A stretch of DNA of 64,000 bases from Halieaceae bacterium (lineage in GTDB: Bacteria; Pseudomonadota; Gammaproteobacteria; Pseudomonadales; Halieaceae). This document shows positions 54,640-62,955 of the stretch, one piece after another; the first letter of the stretch is position 1; every line of letters begins with the position of its first letter. The stretch is from NCBI GenBank assembly GCA_028280635.1, contig JANQLM010000085.1, forward strand, positions 1 through 64,000, read 5' to 3'. Made by a program: the position numbers and the translations under genes. The notes below the pieces were generated by a model. It was not told where the DNA came from. It searched no databases and was given only the letters and a program-made list of their open reading frames with translations.

Positions 54640-55361
54640 TCATCTACGGCCATCGCGGCGCCCGGGGTGAGGCTCCGGAGAACACCATCGCCGGCGCCCG
54701 CCATGCGGTGGAGCGTGGCGTACGCCACCTCGAGATCGACCTGAGGCTCTCCGCCGACCAGCAACTAGTGGTGGTGCACGACGGCACCCTCAAGCGCACC
54801 ACCGGAGTGACCGGCAAGGTCGTCGGACACAGCGCCAGGGTGCTGGCCGGCCTGGACGCCCGCGCCGACGGGCCGCCCTGGCCCAACAAGCGCGGTACCG
54901 GCATCCCCACGCTCACCGCACTCTACAGGGCCCTGCCCGAGATCAGGCACTGGCAACTGGAGCTCAAGTCCCTGGGCAAGCGGAACAACCCGGCACTGGC
55001 GGCAGCGACGGCCGCATGGATCAGGCAGCACCGGCCACGGGCCGTGGTGACCTCCTCAGAACCCGGCCTGTTGCAGGCCGTGAAAGCAGCACTGCCGCGC
55101 CAGGCGGTGGGTTATGTCTCCACCACCAACATGCCAGAGGACACGCTGGAAGCTTGCGGCGCTGATTACCTGATCGCCCACTGGGAAACACTGGAGAGCC
55201 GCGCCCAGGTCCGGCGGCTACAGCGGCGCGGCATCCATGTCAGCGTGTGGACAGTGAACGATGCCAGCGTCATCCAGCATCTCTACAAGCTGGGCGTGGA
55301 CAGCGTGATTACCGACTACCCGTCGATGGCGCTACCGCTGGCGGCAGCTCTCGCTCGCTAG
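54636..55361 (+). CDS. ugpQ: glycerophosphodiester phosphodiesterase
   Basis: This 241-residue TIM-barrel enzyme has the GDPD signature GHRGARGEAPENT (His6), EIDLR and the second catalytic His in VHDGTLKRTT. It releases glycerol-3-phosphate from phospholipid head-group diesters in the cytoplasm. The GTG start overlaps the MBL gene stop, so the two are made together. Its stop overlaps that of the converging methyltransferase gene by four bases. Confidence 0.92.
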   Translation: MIIYGHRGARGEAPENTIAGARHAVERGVRHLEIDLRLSADQQLVVVHDGTLKRTTGVTGKVVGHSARVLAGLDARADGPPWPNKRGTGIPTLTALYRALPEIRHWQLELKSLGKRNNPALAAATAAWIRQHRPRAVVTSSEPGLLQAVKAALPRQAVGYVSTTNMPEDTLEACGADYLIAHWETLESRAQVRRLQRRGIHVSVWTVNDASVIQHLYKLGVDSVITDYPSMALPLAAALAR

Positions 55362-55843
55362 AGCCAGCGCCGCACCCTGGCGCAGTAGGCGTCAAACTCC
55401 TCGCCAAAAATTCCGCGCAGCATGGCTTCTTCCGGGCGGATAAAGCGCAGCTCGATAATCACCATGAATACCGGCACCACCAGCAGCCCCGCCACAGTGC
55501 CGGTAGTGCAGGCGGTGCCCAGCAGGATCAGTGCCATGCCGAGATACATCGGATTGCGGGTGAAGCGGTAGACGCCGTCGGTCACCAGGGCGCGCACTTC
55601 GCGGAAGGGGATGAGCTCGGTATCGGCCTTCTTGAACAGGCCGCCCGCCAGCACCAACAGCAACAGGCCGGCGACAATGGCGATGCTGCCCAGGGCCTGG
55701 GGGATGGCGCCGGTGAAGCGCTGCAAGGGGAGATACTGGTCCGCCACAAAAATCACGATCAGGCCGATGACCAGCCAGACCGGCGGGTAGATGATGCGCC
55801 GCGGGCGCTGGCCCTGCGCAGGCTTGTCGGGGGCTGTGGTCAT
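55358..55843 (-). CDS. isoprenylcysteine methyltransferase-like membrane protein
   Basis: This 161-residue protein has about four membrane helices and the ICMT/PEMT-type signature GVYRFTRNPMYLGM followed by RPEEAMLRGIFGEEFDAY. Bacterial members are thought to methylate small lipids or isoprenoids with SAM. Its start overlaps the stop of the ZIP transporter gene by four bases, so it is coupled to it, though no shared role is obvious. Confidence 0.86.
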   Translation of the reverse strand: MTTAPDKPAQGQRPRRIIYPPVWLVIGLIVIFVADQYLPLQRFTGAIPQALGSIAIVAGLLLLVLAGGLFKKADTELIPFREVRALVTDGVYRFTRNPMYLGMALILLGTACTTGTVAGLLVVPVFMVIIELRFIRPEEAMLRGIFGEEFDAYCARVRRWL

Positions 55844-56727
55844 GGGTGGGCTACCGTCAGCAGGCTGTGGCTGGATCCGGGTTCAATGAATCGTAGCGCA
55901 TAGGCCAGCCCGATACCTACCAGGAAAGACACTGTCAGCTTGATGCGATCGTGGCTGTGAAAGTGCACCTCCGGCAGGAGGTCACCCAGGGAGATACACA
56001 GGAACACCCCGGTGGAGAACGCCAGGGCGCAACCCACCACATAGGCCTGGTTGTCCAGCAGGCCCACTCCCCAGATGAACAGCAGGGCGCCCAGCGGACA
56101 CAGGGTGGCAAAGCCGATATTGGCCGCCGCGCGAGCGCGTGCGCCCCAGCCCCCGGCCTGCATCATGCTGGTGATCGACAGCGCATCCAGCGGTTTGTGC
56201 AACAGGATGGCCAGGAACACCCCCAACCCAATCCAGCTGAAGCTGTGGGCGTCGCCGTGGCCGTCGCCGCCGTGCACGCTGGCGCCGAGGGCAATGCCGT
56301 CGATGAGCGTATGCAGGCCAAGGCCCATGGCAATACCCAGCCAGCTCAGGGGGTGGGCACCGGCATCGTGATGGGCTTCGTGGCAGTGATCCTGGTGCTG
56401 GCGATCGTGGCCGTCGTCCCCAAAATCGTGTTGGTGGAAGTGGAACAGTCGCAGCAACAGCAACATCACCACCAGCCCGGCCATGACCCACCACACCAGC
56501 ACATCTACCGGCGACACCTCGGCGGTCACGCTGTGCTGCAACTCCACCAGGCTGTGGGGCAGCAAATGAAACAGCGCCACACCCAGCATCAGGCCCGCCA
56601 CGCAGCTCATGATCAGCTGGGTGCGCGTGTGGGTCATGCGCATCAGCGACGGCAGCCAACCCCCCAGCAGGGAGGCGCCGATGATGGCAATACAGTAGGC
56701 CACCAGGGTCAGCGTTTCGACATTCAT
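55840..56727 (-). CDS. ZIP-family divalent metal transporter
   Basis: This 295-residue transporter has about eight membrane helices. The metal site is visible in HTLIDGIALG and LLHKPLDALS, and a His/Asp-rich loop (HQHDFGDDGHDRQHQDHCHE, about 98-117) would capture zinc. It likely imports zinc or related ions across the inner membrane. No Zur-like site was recognised upstream. Confidence 0.9.
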   Translation of the reverse strand: MNVETLTLVAYCIAIIGASLLGGWLPSLMRMTHTRTQLIMSCVAGLMLGVALFHLLPHSLVELQHSVTAEVSPVDVLVWWVMAGLVVMLLLLRLFHFHQHDFGDDGHDRQHQDHCHEAHHDAGAHPLSWLGIAMGLGLHTLIDGIALGASVHGGDGHGDAHSFSWIGLGVFLAILLHKPLDALSITSMMQAGGWGARARAAANIGFATLCPLGALLFIWGVGLLDNQAYVVGCALAFSTGVFLCISLGDLLPEVHFHSHDRIKLTVSFLVGIGLAYALRFIEPGSSHSLLTVAHP

Positions 56728-56777
56728 GGTCGACGTTCCGGGGTAGCCTCGTGAGAAAAGAGGCGAATAATGCCTGA

Positions 56778-58586
56778 CTAGAACAGGTATTGCACCCGCA
56801 TGGCGGCGCCGAATCCCGCGTCCTCGTCACCGAGGGGTTTGTCGGTCTCGCTGTAGACCAGGTTCAGGCTGGTGCGAATCTTGTGGCGGTACCAACTGCC
56901 ACCCACCGTGATGGAGCGCAGGTGATTGTCCGGATCATCGTCAGCCTCTCCATGGGTAAAGCTGCCGCGGACAAAGACTTCGAAGATATTGCGGGCGCCC
57001 ACCTGCAGCGGCGCCCACAGTCCCCACTCCGGGCGATAGGCGCGGGTCTGGCCGGTGAGGTAGTAGCCGACCTCCACGAAGCCGCCGTAGCCGGTGGCGT
57101 CTTCCTCGCCGCCCTGGTAGTTGGCCAGATAGGCCTCCGAGGAGATATGCAGGGGACCACGGGAAAACAACGCCTCGATGCCGACAATGCCGGCGCGATC
57201 CGCATCGAAGCGGGCCAGCACCAGGCGATCGGTTTCCTGGATTTCCGGGCGCGGGTCGATGCGGTCGAACTCACCGTCGCGCAGGGTGAAAGACAGGCCG
57301 GTGTGCAGGCCGCCACCGTAGCGCTCGCGACCGAAAGTCACCCGCCCGGTCACCGCCAGGTCGGTATCATTGGTGTTTTCGATGTCTTCACCAAACACGC
57401 CGATGCTGGTCGTTACGAAGGATTCGCCCCGGTCGGAGAACAGCAGGTAGCTCTCCCCGGGGTTGAGGTCAAACCACTTGTTGAAACGCACCCCCATGCC
57501 GCGCCAGCCGCCAAACACCGAGGTAGGTGCCGAGCGCTCCAGAGGCGCGTTGAACTTGTTGCCAAGCAGGTTTTCCTGGGACATGGGCTCCAGCACATTG
57601 CCCAGCGTCAGGGTGTAGGCGCGCTCTTCGTCCACCCGCCGATAGTACAGGTCGCGCCAGATATTCGACTCCAGGTCGTACTGCGCCTTGACCTCCCCCC
57701 CAAGGTTCAGAGTGGAGCGCACAATAACTTCGGCGCGGCGCACGGAGGCGTCGCTCTCACCATCGCCATCGTTGCGGGCGTTCAGCAAGTCCTCGTAGGT
57801 ATATGCGTCGTACTGCACCCCGCCTCCCACCCACACATGCAGGCGGTCAAACAGCACCACGTCGCCGGACTCCCCGGTGACATTGCGAAGAATGGTCTGG
57901 TCGTCGTGCATGGCGACCGTGGTTTGCTCATCGGCCAGCACTTCCACCGCCACTTGTTCCGCCGGCCCGGATTCCTCTTGTTCCAGGTTTTCCTCAGGGG
58001 GCTCAAGCTGCTTCTCGGGCGACTCGGGGATTTCCTCAAGCGCCAGGGCCTCGGTATCGAAGCTGGCATCACCCCACCAGTTGCCCTCCGCCGCGGGGTC
58101 GCGAAGGATGAAGATCGGTGTGCGTTTGACCGCGCTGGGGCGCACCGGCTCCAGTTGAAGGTGCTCCGGGGCGCCTGCAATTAGCTGGTCGCGGGTGGTC
58201 TCGTTCGGGGCAGAGTCCAGCGCGACCTCAAAAAACAGCCGCTCCAGCCTGTCGACCGCTTCATCCACGCTGCCGGGTGGCTCACCCGTATGGCGCCCGT
58301 CAGCACCACGCAGGTAAAGGGCTTGCCGGTAGAGGGCATGGTAGGCATCGCGCTGCTCGGCCGCAGACAGCGAAGACTGGGCAATAGCGCGCATCTGCTC
58401 ACGCAGGCGAACAATCGCCTCGTCGACCGTACGGGGCGAGGGTGGCGGGTTTGCCGCCTTCTTCAACACCAGAGGTGGTGGCGATGGATCAGCGCCGGAT
58501 TCGGCACTAGGGTTTTCCTCGGAGCGGAGCACTTGCGCCGAGACCGTCGGCGCCAGGCAGAGCAGCAGAAAAAGGAAAACGCGCAT
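56778..58586 (-). CDS. porin (OprO/OprP-like) with a long N-terminal extension
   Basis: This 602-residue outer-membrane protein has a signal peptide ending VSAQ (about 18), a helical and acidic region of about 210 residues (Glu-rich EPPEENLEQEESGPAEQV) and then a barrel with the phosphate-selective-porin pattern (VRRAEVIVRSTLNLGGEVKA, FGGWRGMGVRFNKWF) ending MRVQYLF. The extension is longer than in usual OprP proteins. The ligand cannot be told. It follows a strong terminator, so it has its own promoter. Confidence 0.8.
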   Translation of the reverse strand: MRVFLFLLLCLAPTVSAQVLRSEENPSAESGADPSPPPLVLKKAANPPPSPRTVDEAIVRLREQMRAIAQSSLSAAEQRDAYHALYRQALYLRGADGRHTGEPPGSVDEAVDRLERLFFEVALDSAPNETTRDQLIAGAPEHLQLEPVRPSAVKRTPIFILRDPAAEGNWWGDASFDTEALALEEIPESPEKQLEPPEENLEQEESGPAEQVAVEVLADEQTTVAMHDDQTILRNVTGESGDVVLFDRLHVWVGGGVQYDAYTYEDLLNARNDGDGESDASVRRAEVIVRSTLNLGGEVKAQYDLESNIWRDLYYRRVDEERAYTLTLGNVLEPMSQENLLGNKFNAPLERSAPTSVFGGWRGMGVRFNKWFDLNPGESYLLFSDRGESFVTTSIGVFGEDIENTNDTDLAVTGRVTFGRERYGGGLHTGLSFTLRDGEFDRIDPRPEIQETDRLVLARFDADRAGIVGIEALFSRGPLHISSEAYLANYQGGEEDATGYGGFVEVGYYLTGQTRAYRPEWGLWAPLQVGARNIFEVFVRGSFTHGEADDDPDNHLRSITVGGSWYRHKIRTSLNLVYSETDKPLGDEDAGFGAAMRVQYLF

Positions 58587-58629
58587 TCCGAAACTATAGG
58601 CAGCCCACCGTTTGGCAACAAGCAGCCAC

Positions 58630-58653
58630 AAAAAAGCGGGCCGCAGCCCGCTT
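58630..58653 (-). terminator. intrinsic terminator
   Basis: On the minus strand AAGCGGGC pairs with GCCCGCTT around a 4-base loop (stems 58634-58641 and 58646-58653) and ends in a T run. It closes the ferritin-like gene. Confidence 0.88.
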
Positions 58654-58682
58654 GATCTTGTCGCGAAATGGCGAGGCGAGGA

Positions 58683-59942
58683 TCAGGCGCTGGCCGCCGC
58701 CGCGTCCTTCTCCGCCAGCACCTCGGTCATGGGCCGACCGGTAACCGGGCAGGTATCCTGCTGGGCCAGGCGCTCGGCGACAATTCTTTCCATCTGCTCC
58801 TTGATCGCGGCCTGCTCGGCAGACTGCTCCTCGGTGACGTCCAGCGGGCGCTCCATGGCTTTCCAGTCGATGTCGCCGTCGTCGGGCAGGTTCTCGAAAT
58901 CGAGAATACCCAGTTCTTCAAACTTGGGACGAATCTTGTCGGTCATCAGGCCGATGCGCTTGAGGTTGGGGATCACGCGCTGGAACAGCAGGTCGCGGAA
59001 GGTGGACATCACAAAGCCCTCCATGACGCGCTGGCGCGCTTCCTCCACATCCCAGCCGAAGTGGGCAAATACATCGGTGGCCACCAGGCGCTCGCGGCTG
59101 ATCACACAGGCCTCGTAGGCAAACTGGGCGCGCTCTTCCTTCTCCTCGTCGGACAGGGTCTTCACAAACTCTTCCAGGTAGTTCACGCCGAAGGTCACGT
59201 GGCGGGCCTCGTCGCGTACCACCAGGTAGATGACGTCCTTGAGGACTTCATCGGGCGTGGTCTCGCGGGCCGTGTTAAAGGCCGACAGGGCCAGGCCCTC
59301 GATAATGATCTGCATGCCGATGAACTTCAGGTCCCAGCGCGGGTCGGTGAGAATCTTGTCGAGAATGCTCTTGAGGCTGGTGTTGATCGGGTACATCAGG
59401 CCGATACGGGTCTGCAGGTACTTGTTGAACACCTCCACGTGGCGCGCCTCGTCAAAGGTCTGGGAGGCGGCGTAAAGCTTGGCGTTGAAAGTGGGCGCGC
59501 AGGAGGCGAGCTGTGAGGCCACCAGCAGGGCGCCCTGCTCGCCGTGCAGGAACTGGGACAGGCTCCAGGAATTCTGGTGCAGCCAGAACTCGCGCTTCTG
59601 CTCATCGGTCAGCGCCATGTAGGGCGGGTAGTCGGTGAGGTTCATCAGCGCCGCGCCCTGCTCCAAGTCTTCCTCCGGCCAGGGGCGGTTCCAGTCGATA
59701 TCCATCTCCGCATTCCAATTGAGCTCCTTGCCGAGCTCGTAGAGCTTCTTGATGCGGTTGTCCTGGATGGTGTAATCCCAGTTGTAGGCACCGGTCAGAG
59801 GTGTGGAGAAAATCTCCGCCACCTGGTCGACATGCTCGTTGGTCAGCTTGTCATCGATGTCGTCGGCGTCACCCTGGCGGCGAGCCGAACCGGCAAAGCT
59901 CTGAATCTTGCGGGGTGTTTCGTCCATCCACTGCAGTTTCAT
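58683..59942 (-). CDS. ferritin-like diiron protein (oxygenase/desaturase-like)
   Basis: This 419-residue protein has a complete diiron set: Glu135 (HGEQGALL), Glu165/His168 (DEARH), Glu215 (IIIEGLAL) and Glu245/His248 (DEARH). This two-fold ExxH pattern is that of the ferritin-like superfamily including ribonucleotide reductase R2 and acyl-desaturase types, but no radical Tyr can be assigned. A C-terminal DTCPVTGRP tail is added. It is probably an O2-activating oxidase or oxygenase on a lipid or other substrate. ATG 59942 follows AAGGAG. Divergent from an AraC regulator. Confidence 0.84.
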   Translation of the reverse strand: MKLQWMDETPRKIQSFAGSARRQGDADDIDDKLTNEHVDQVAEIFSTPLTGAYNWDYTIQDNRIKKLYELGKELNWNAEMDIDWNRPWPEEDLEQGAALMNLTDYPPYMALTDEQKREFWLHQNSWSLSQFLHGEQGALLVASQLASCAPTFNAKLYAASQTFDEARHVEVFNKYLQTRIGLMYPINTSLKSILDKILTDPRWDLKFIGMQIIIEGLALSAFNTARETTPDEVLKDVIYLVVRDEARHVTFGVNYLEEFVKTLSDEEKEERAQFAYEACVISRERLVATDVFAHFGWDVEEARQRVMEGFVMSTFRDLLFQRVIPNLKRIGLMTDKIRPKFEELGILDFENLPDDGDIDWKAMERPLDVTEEQSAEQAAIKEQMERIVAERLAQQDTCPVTGRPMTEVLAEKDAAAASA

Positions 59943-60094
59943 GGTGCATATCTCCTTGATCACTCGGCCCGTTCCAGGCGACGACTTGGTGAAATCAACG
60001 CCGGGCAGCTCCTCTGCGGCCCGGCCTCGGGTATTCGAGCATCCAATATCCGCGCAATAAGTGCTTGTGAACAGGGTAATCTGTTGTCAAAATG

Positions 60095-60110
60095 TGGTCA
60101 TATATGGCCA
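60095..60110. promoter_or_regulatory. palindrome at the AraC regulator start
   Basis: TGGTCATATATGGCCA is a 16-base palindrome with one mismatched pair (T/G). It overlaps or directly precedes the start of the AraC gene and lies within the divergent promoter region, so it may be an autoregulatory site. Confidence 0.4.
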
Positions 60111-61132
60111 TGCAAAGTTCATCAACCCCCGCCCAGTACACGCTGATCCTGCTGGACCTGGCACGCCAGCGCGGCGTGACCCCGACCCAGTTGCTGGAAG
60201 GTACCGGCATGACCGAGAGCGCCATGGCCAAACTGGGTGCCCGGGTACCGGAGGAAGTGTTCTCGCAGGTGGTGGAACGGGCCTACGCCCTCACCGGCGA
60301 CCGCGCCCTGGGCCTGCACCTGGGCAAGCGCCTCAACCTCAGCGCTCACGCCACCGTTGGCCAGGCCTTCATGACCTGTGAAAACCTGGAACAGGTGCTC
60401 AACTTCCTGCTCAAGTACTACCGTATCCTGGCGCCGGCGCTGGAACTGTCCTACCTGCAGCGAGACGGACGTTGCTGGATTACCGCCCATACGCCCTGGC
60501 AGGACGAGCGCCAGGAATTCAGCTACGAGGTGCTGTTCGCCGCCTTCGTGCACAGCATCAACCTGCTGCTCAACAACCCGGCGCTGGAGTACCGCGTGGA
60601 GTTTCCCTACCCGGAGCCGGATTACCTGGAGGAGTACCGGGAACTGTTTGGTGAAGATCTGTACTTCATGGCCCACGAAGCGCGCATATCCATTCCAGAC
60701 CAGTGGCTGGAAGTGGAGCTGCCCTCCTCCAACCCGGCACTGCTGGCATTGTATGAACAGGAGTGCCGGCGCCTGCTGGCCGACCTGGAGGAAGACGGCT
60801 CGCTCACCGAGCAAACCCTGCAGTTGCTGCGCAAGCTGGAAGGGCACTACCCGCAAATGCCCCAGGTGGCCGACATGCTGAGCATCAGCCCGCGCACCTA
60901 CCGGCGCCGGCTGGCGGCCGAAGACACGTCCTTCCAGCAACTGCTGGACCAGGTGCGCACCGAACACGCCGTGCACTACCTGCGCACCACGCGCCTGCCG
61001 CTGGCCAGCATCGCCTTCATGGTGGGCTTTAACGACGTCTCCAACTTCCGCCGCGCCTTTATCAAGTGGACCGGCCGCACCCCACGGGAGGCGCGGGAGA
61101 GCGTCCCCGAGAGCAACGTAGAGAATCTGTAA
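60110..61132 (+). CDS. AraC-family regulator (OruR/ArgR-type)
   Basis: This 340-residue regulator has a long N-terminal ligand-binding domain (Arabinose_bd type, about 20-200) and a C-terminal double HTH (MPQVADMLSISPRTYRRRL; LASIAFMVGFNDVSNFRRAF). Relatives control lipid or amino-acid catabolic genes. Divergence from the ferritin-like gene makes that its probable target. In-frame ATGs at 60092, 60104 and 60110 all lack a clear ribosome site; 60110 is chosen because the family begins near STPAQYT. Confidence 0.85.
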   Translation: MQSSSTPAQYTLILLDLARQRGVTPTQLLEGTGMTESAMAKLGARVPEEVFSQVVERAYALTGDRALGLHLGKRLNLSAHATVGQAFMTCENLEQVLNFLLKYYRILAPALELSYLQRDGRCWITAHTPWQDERQEFSYEVLFAAFVHSINLLLNNPALEYRVEFPYPEPDYLEEYRELFGEDLYFMAHEARISIPDQWLEVELPSSNPALLALYEQECRRLLADLEEDGSLTEQTLQLLRKLEGHYPQMPQVADMLSISPRTYRRRLAAEDTSFQQLLDQVRTEHAVHYLRTTRLPLASIAFMVGFNDVSNFRRAFIKWTGRTPREARESVPESNVENL

Positions 61133-61145
61133 GAGAACCCTAGAC

Positions 61146-62219
61146 GTGCCTGAGGCTATTTCCATCTACGCAGGCGACACTGCCCGCGCACGGCTGGCGA
61201 CAGAAGGCTGGAACCCGGCTCTGTTCGACACCCTGGTGGGCGCCTCCGGCGGCCCGAAGTTCATGGGCCTGGCGGGGCTGGACCGTTTCCTTTTCGGGGA
61301 CTTCCTGCAGCGCAGCCAGCACAGCTTGCACCTGATTGGCTCTTCCATCGGCACCTGGCGTCACGCCGCCCTGGCTGCCCGCGACCCACTGGCGGCACTG
61401 GCAGCGCTGCACCACCGCTATCTGAACCAGAGCTACGACCCCGCCGACCCGCGACCGCGCACCGAGATCGTCGGCGAGCAGTGCCAGTGGGTGGTGGACG
61501 GTTACCTGACCGAAGCCGATCTGCAGCTACTCTGCGACCACCCGCGCTTCATCACCCACGTGGTCACCGCCCGCGGCCGCGGCCCCAACAGTGCCAAACA
61601 CCCGGTACCCCAGGCCACCGGCATGGTGCTGGCCGGGCTCAGCAACGCCTTCAACCGCAACTTGCTGCAGTCCTGGTTCCAGCGCGTGGTATTTAGCTGC
61701 CGGGGCTATGAAGACCTGGACTTCGAGTTCGAGGATTTCGACACCCTGCATATCCCGCTCAGCCTGGACAATGCCAAAGCCGCCCTGCTGGCCTCGGGCT
61801 CAATACCGTTCCTGATGCCCGGCGAACGCGACGTGGCCGGCGGCCCAGCCGGCCATTACTGGGACGGTGGCATCGTCGACTACCACTTCGACTTCAGCAA
61901 CCACCGCGGCGACGGCCTGGTGCTCTACCCCCACTTCCGCGCCGACGTCACCCCGGGCTGGTTCGACAAGTTCCTGCCCTGGCGCGGCACCGACCCCGGA
62001 CTACTGGACCGCGTCGTGCTGGTCTGCCCCTCACAGGACTACCTGGCCAGGCTACCCCACGGCAAAATCCCCGACCGTAACGACTTCGCGAAGATGGGTC
62101 AGGAGGAACGTGTGAGCTACTGGGACACCTGCATAAAAGCCAGCGATGAACTGGGAGAAGCCTTCGCGAAGCTGGTAGACGGCGATAACCCGCTGGCCGG
62201 TGTCGAAGCGTTCAGCTGA
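61146..62219 (+). CDS. patatin-like phospholipase
   Basis: This 357-residue protein has the patatin elements in order: glycine-rich oxyanion loop GASGGPK (32-38), nucleophile Ser67 in GSSIG and the catalytic Asp of WDGGIVDYH. It would hydrolyse acyl esters of lipids. It starts with GTG 13 bases after the AraC stop, so it probably shares its transcript. The 3' end overlaps the next, converging gene by eight bases. Confidence 0.88.
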   Translation: MPEAISIYAGDTARARLATEGWNPALFDTLVGASGGPKFMGLAGLDRFLFGDFLQRSQHSLHLIGSSIGTWRHAALAARDPLAALAALHHRYLNQSYDPADPRPRTEIVGEQCQWVVDGYLTEADLQLLCDHPRFITHVVTARGRGPNSAKHPVPQATGMVLAGLSNAFNRNLLQSWFQRVVFSCRGYEDLDFEFEDFDTLHIPLSLDNAKAALLASGSIPFLMPGERDVAGGPAGHYWDGGIVDYHFDFSNHRGDGLVLYPHFRADVTPGWFDKFLPWRGTDPGLLDRVVLVCPSQDYLARLPHGKIPDRNDFAKMGQEERVSYWDTCIKASDELGEAFAKLVDGDNPLAGVEAFS

Positions 62220-62487
62220 TATAGCGATCCAGGTAATCGTCCACCACCCGCCGGATCGGGCCCTCAAACACCCGCGCCATCAGGCCCAGCGACACCTTGA
62301 CGTGCACCGCCTCATCATCGATCTCGAGGCGCCCATCGACTCCATTGCCGCGCATCGTCACCACGTCCCCCTGCCAGCGCGCCATCACCCCGTACTGACG
62401 CTCAAGTTGATCAGCAAGCTCCTCCGCCGTGCTGCGCACCTCATCGCGCGGCTGTGTATACGTCCGACTAACACTAAACCCGGCCAT
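62212..62487 (-). CDS. polyhydroxyalkanoic acid system family protein
   Basis: This 91-residue protein fits the PHA_gran_rgn family: MAGFSVSRTYTQ at the start, then a stretch WQGDVVTMRGNGVDGRLEI and the C-terminal VFEGPIRRVVDDYLDRY. Members are small and cytoplasmic, found beside PHA or lipid genes; no PHA synthase is nearby here. ATG 62487 follows GGGAGG, which rules out the longer frame. Confidence 0.84.
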   Translation of the reverse strand: MAGFSVSRTYTQPRDEVRSTAEELADQLERQYGVMARWQGDVVTMRGNGVDGRLEIDDEAVHVKVSLGLMARVFEGPIRRVVDDYLDRYIS

Positions 62488-62543
62488 GTCGCCTCCCGGC
62501 GTTCTTTTCTTCGAGTGTAGCCTCTTCTTCACTACCGCGAGGG

Positions 62544-62691
62544 GGCTTCGGTACTTACGTTCTTCCGGTCGCGGTCCGCTTTAATCTCCTGGGCATATCC
62601 TCGGCTGACAGAATCTGCGGGCGACCTTTGCGCTGCCGCGGAAAGTACAGGTCGCTCCCGACGCTCTCTCCAGAACGTAAGTACCGAAGCC
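62544..62691. repeat. 20-base perfect inverted repeat enclosing 108 bases
   Basis: GGCTTCGGTACTTACGTTCT (62544-62563) is repeated exactly in inverse orientation at 62672-62691. No gene lies between. It resembles a REPIN-like or small foldback element. GGTCGCTCCCGAC inside it (62650-62662) has an inverse copy at 62815-62827, inside the next repeat. Confidence 0.8.
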
Positions 62692-62783
62692 TCAACAGCG
62701 AACAAGCCACAACGGCTCACTCGTTGGATGGGGGGGGTGTCCGAGCTAGCGTCGCTAAGCCCGGCTGAAACTGGCTCCGTCGA

Positions 62784-62934
62784 GTGGGCCGGCGTAGCGC
62801 CTGTTTTCAGCCGCGTCGGGAGCGACCCCTAACTCGGGCTGCAGGGCGCGGTTTGGTGCTGGGTGTTCAACCTGGTTTGCCGCACGAACGAGGGGAGTGG
62901 ACCGCAGCAGCAAACAGGCGCTACGCCGGCCCAC
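62784..62934. repeat. 23-base perfect inverted repeat enclosing 105 bases
   Basis: The arm 62784-62806 (starting GTGGGCCGGCGTAGCGCC) is repeated exactly in inverse orientation at 62912-62934. Each arm itself holds the small hairpin GGCG-TAG-CGCC. Arm and loop lengths nearly match those of the element at 62544-62691, but the arm sequences differ. The stretch 62488-62955 has no other supported feature. Confidence 0.8.
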
Positions 62935-62955
62935 GGTCCTACGAAGCGAGAAACC

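Noticed and set aside
62544-62691. Integron attC site
   Set aside because: Size would fit, but the outer core motifs (RYYYAAC and GTTRRRY) are missing at the arm ends and there is no integrase or cassette gene nearby.
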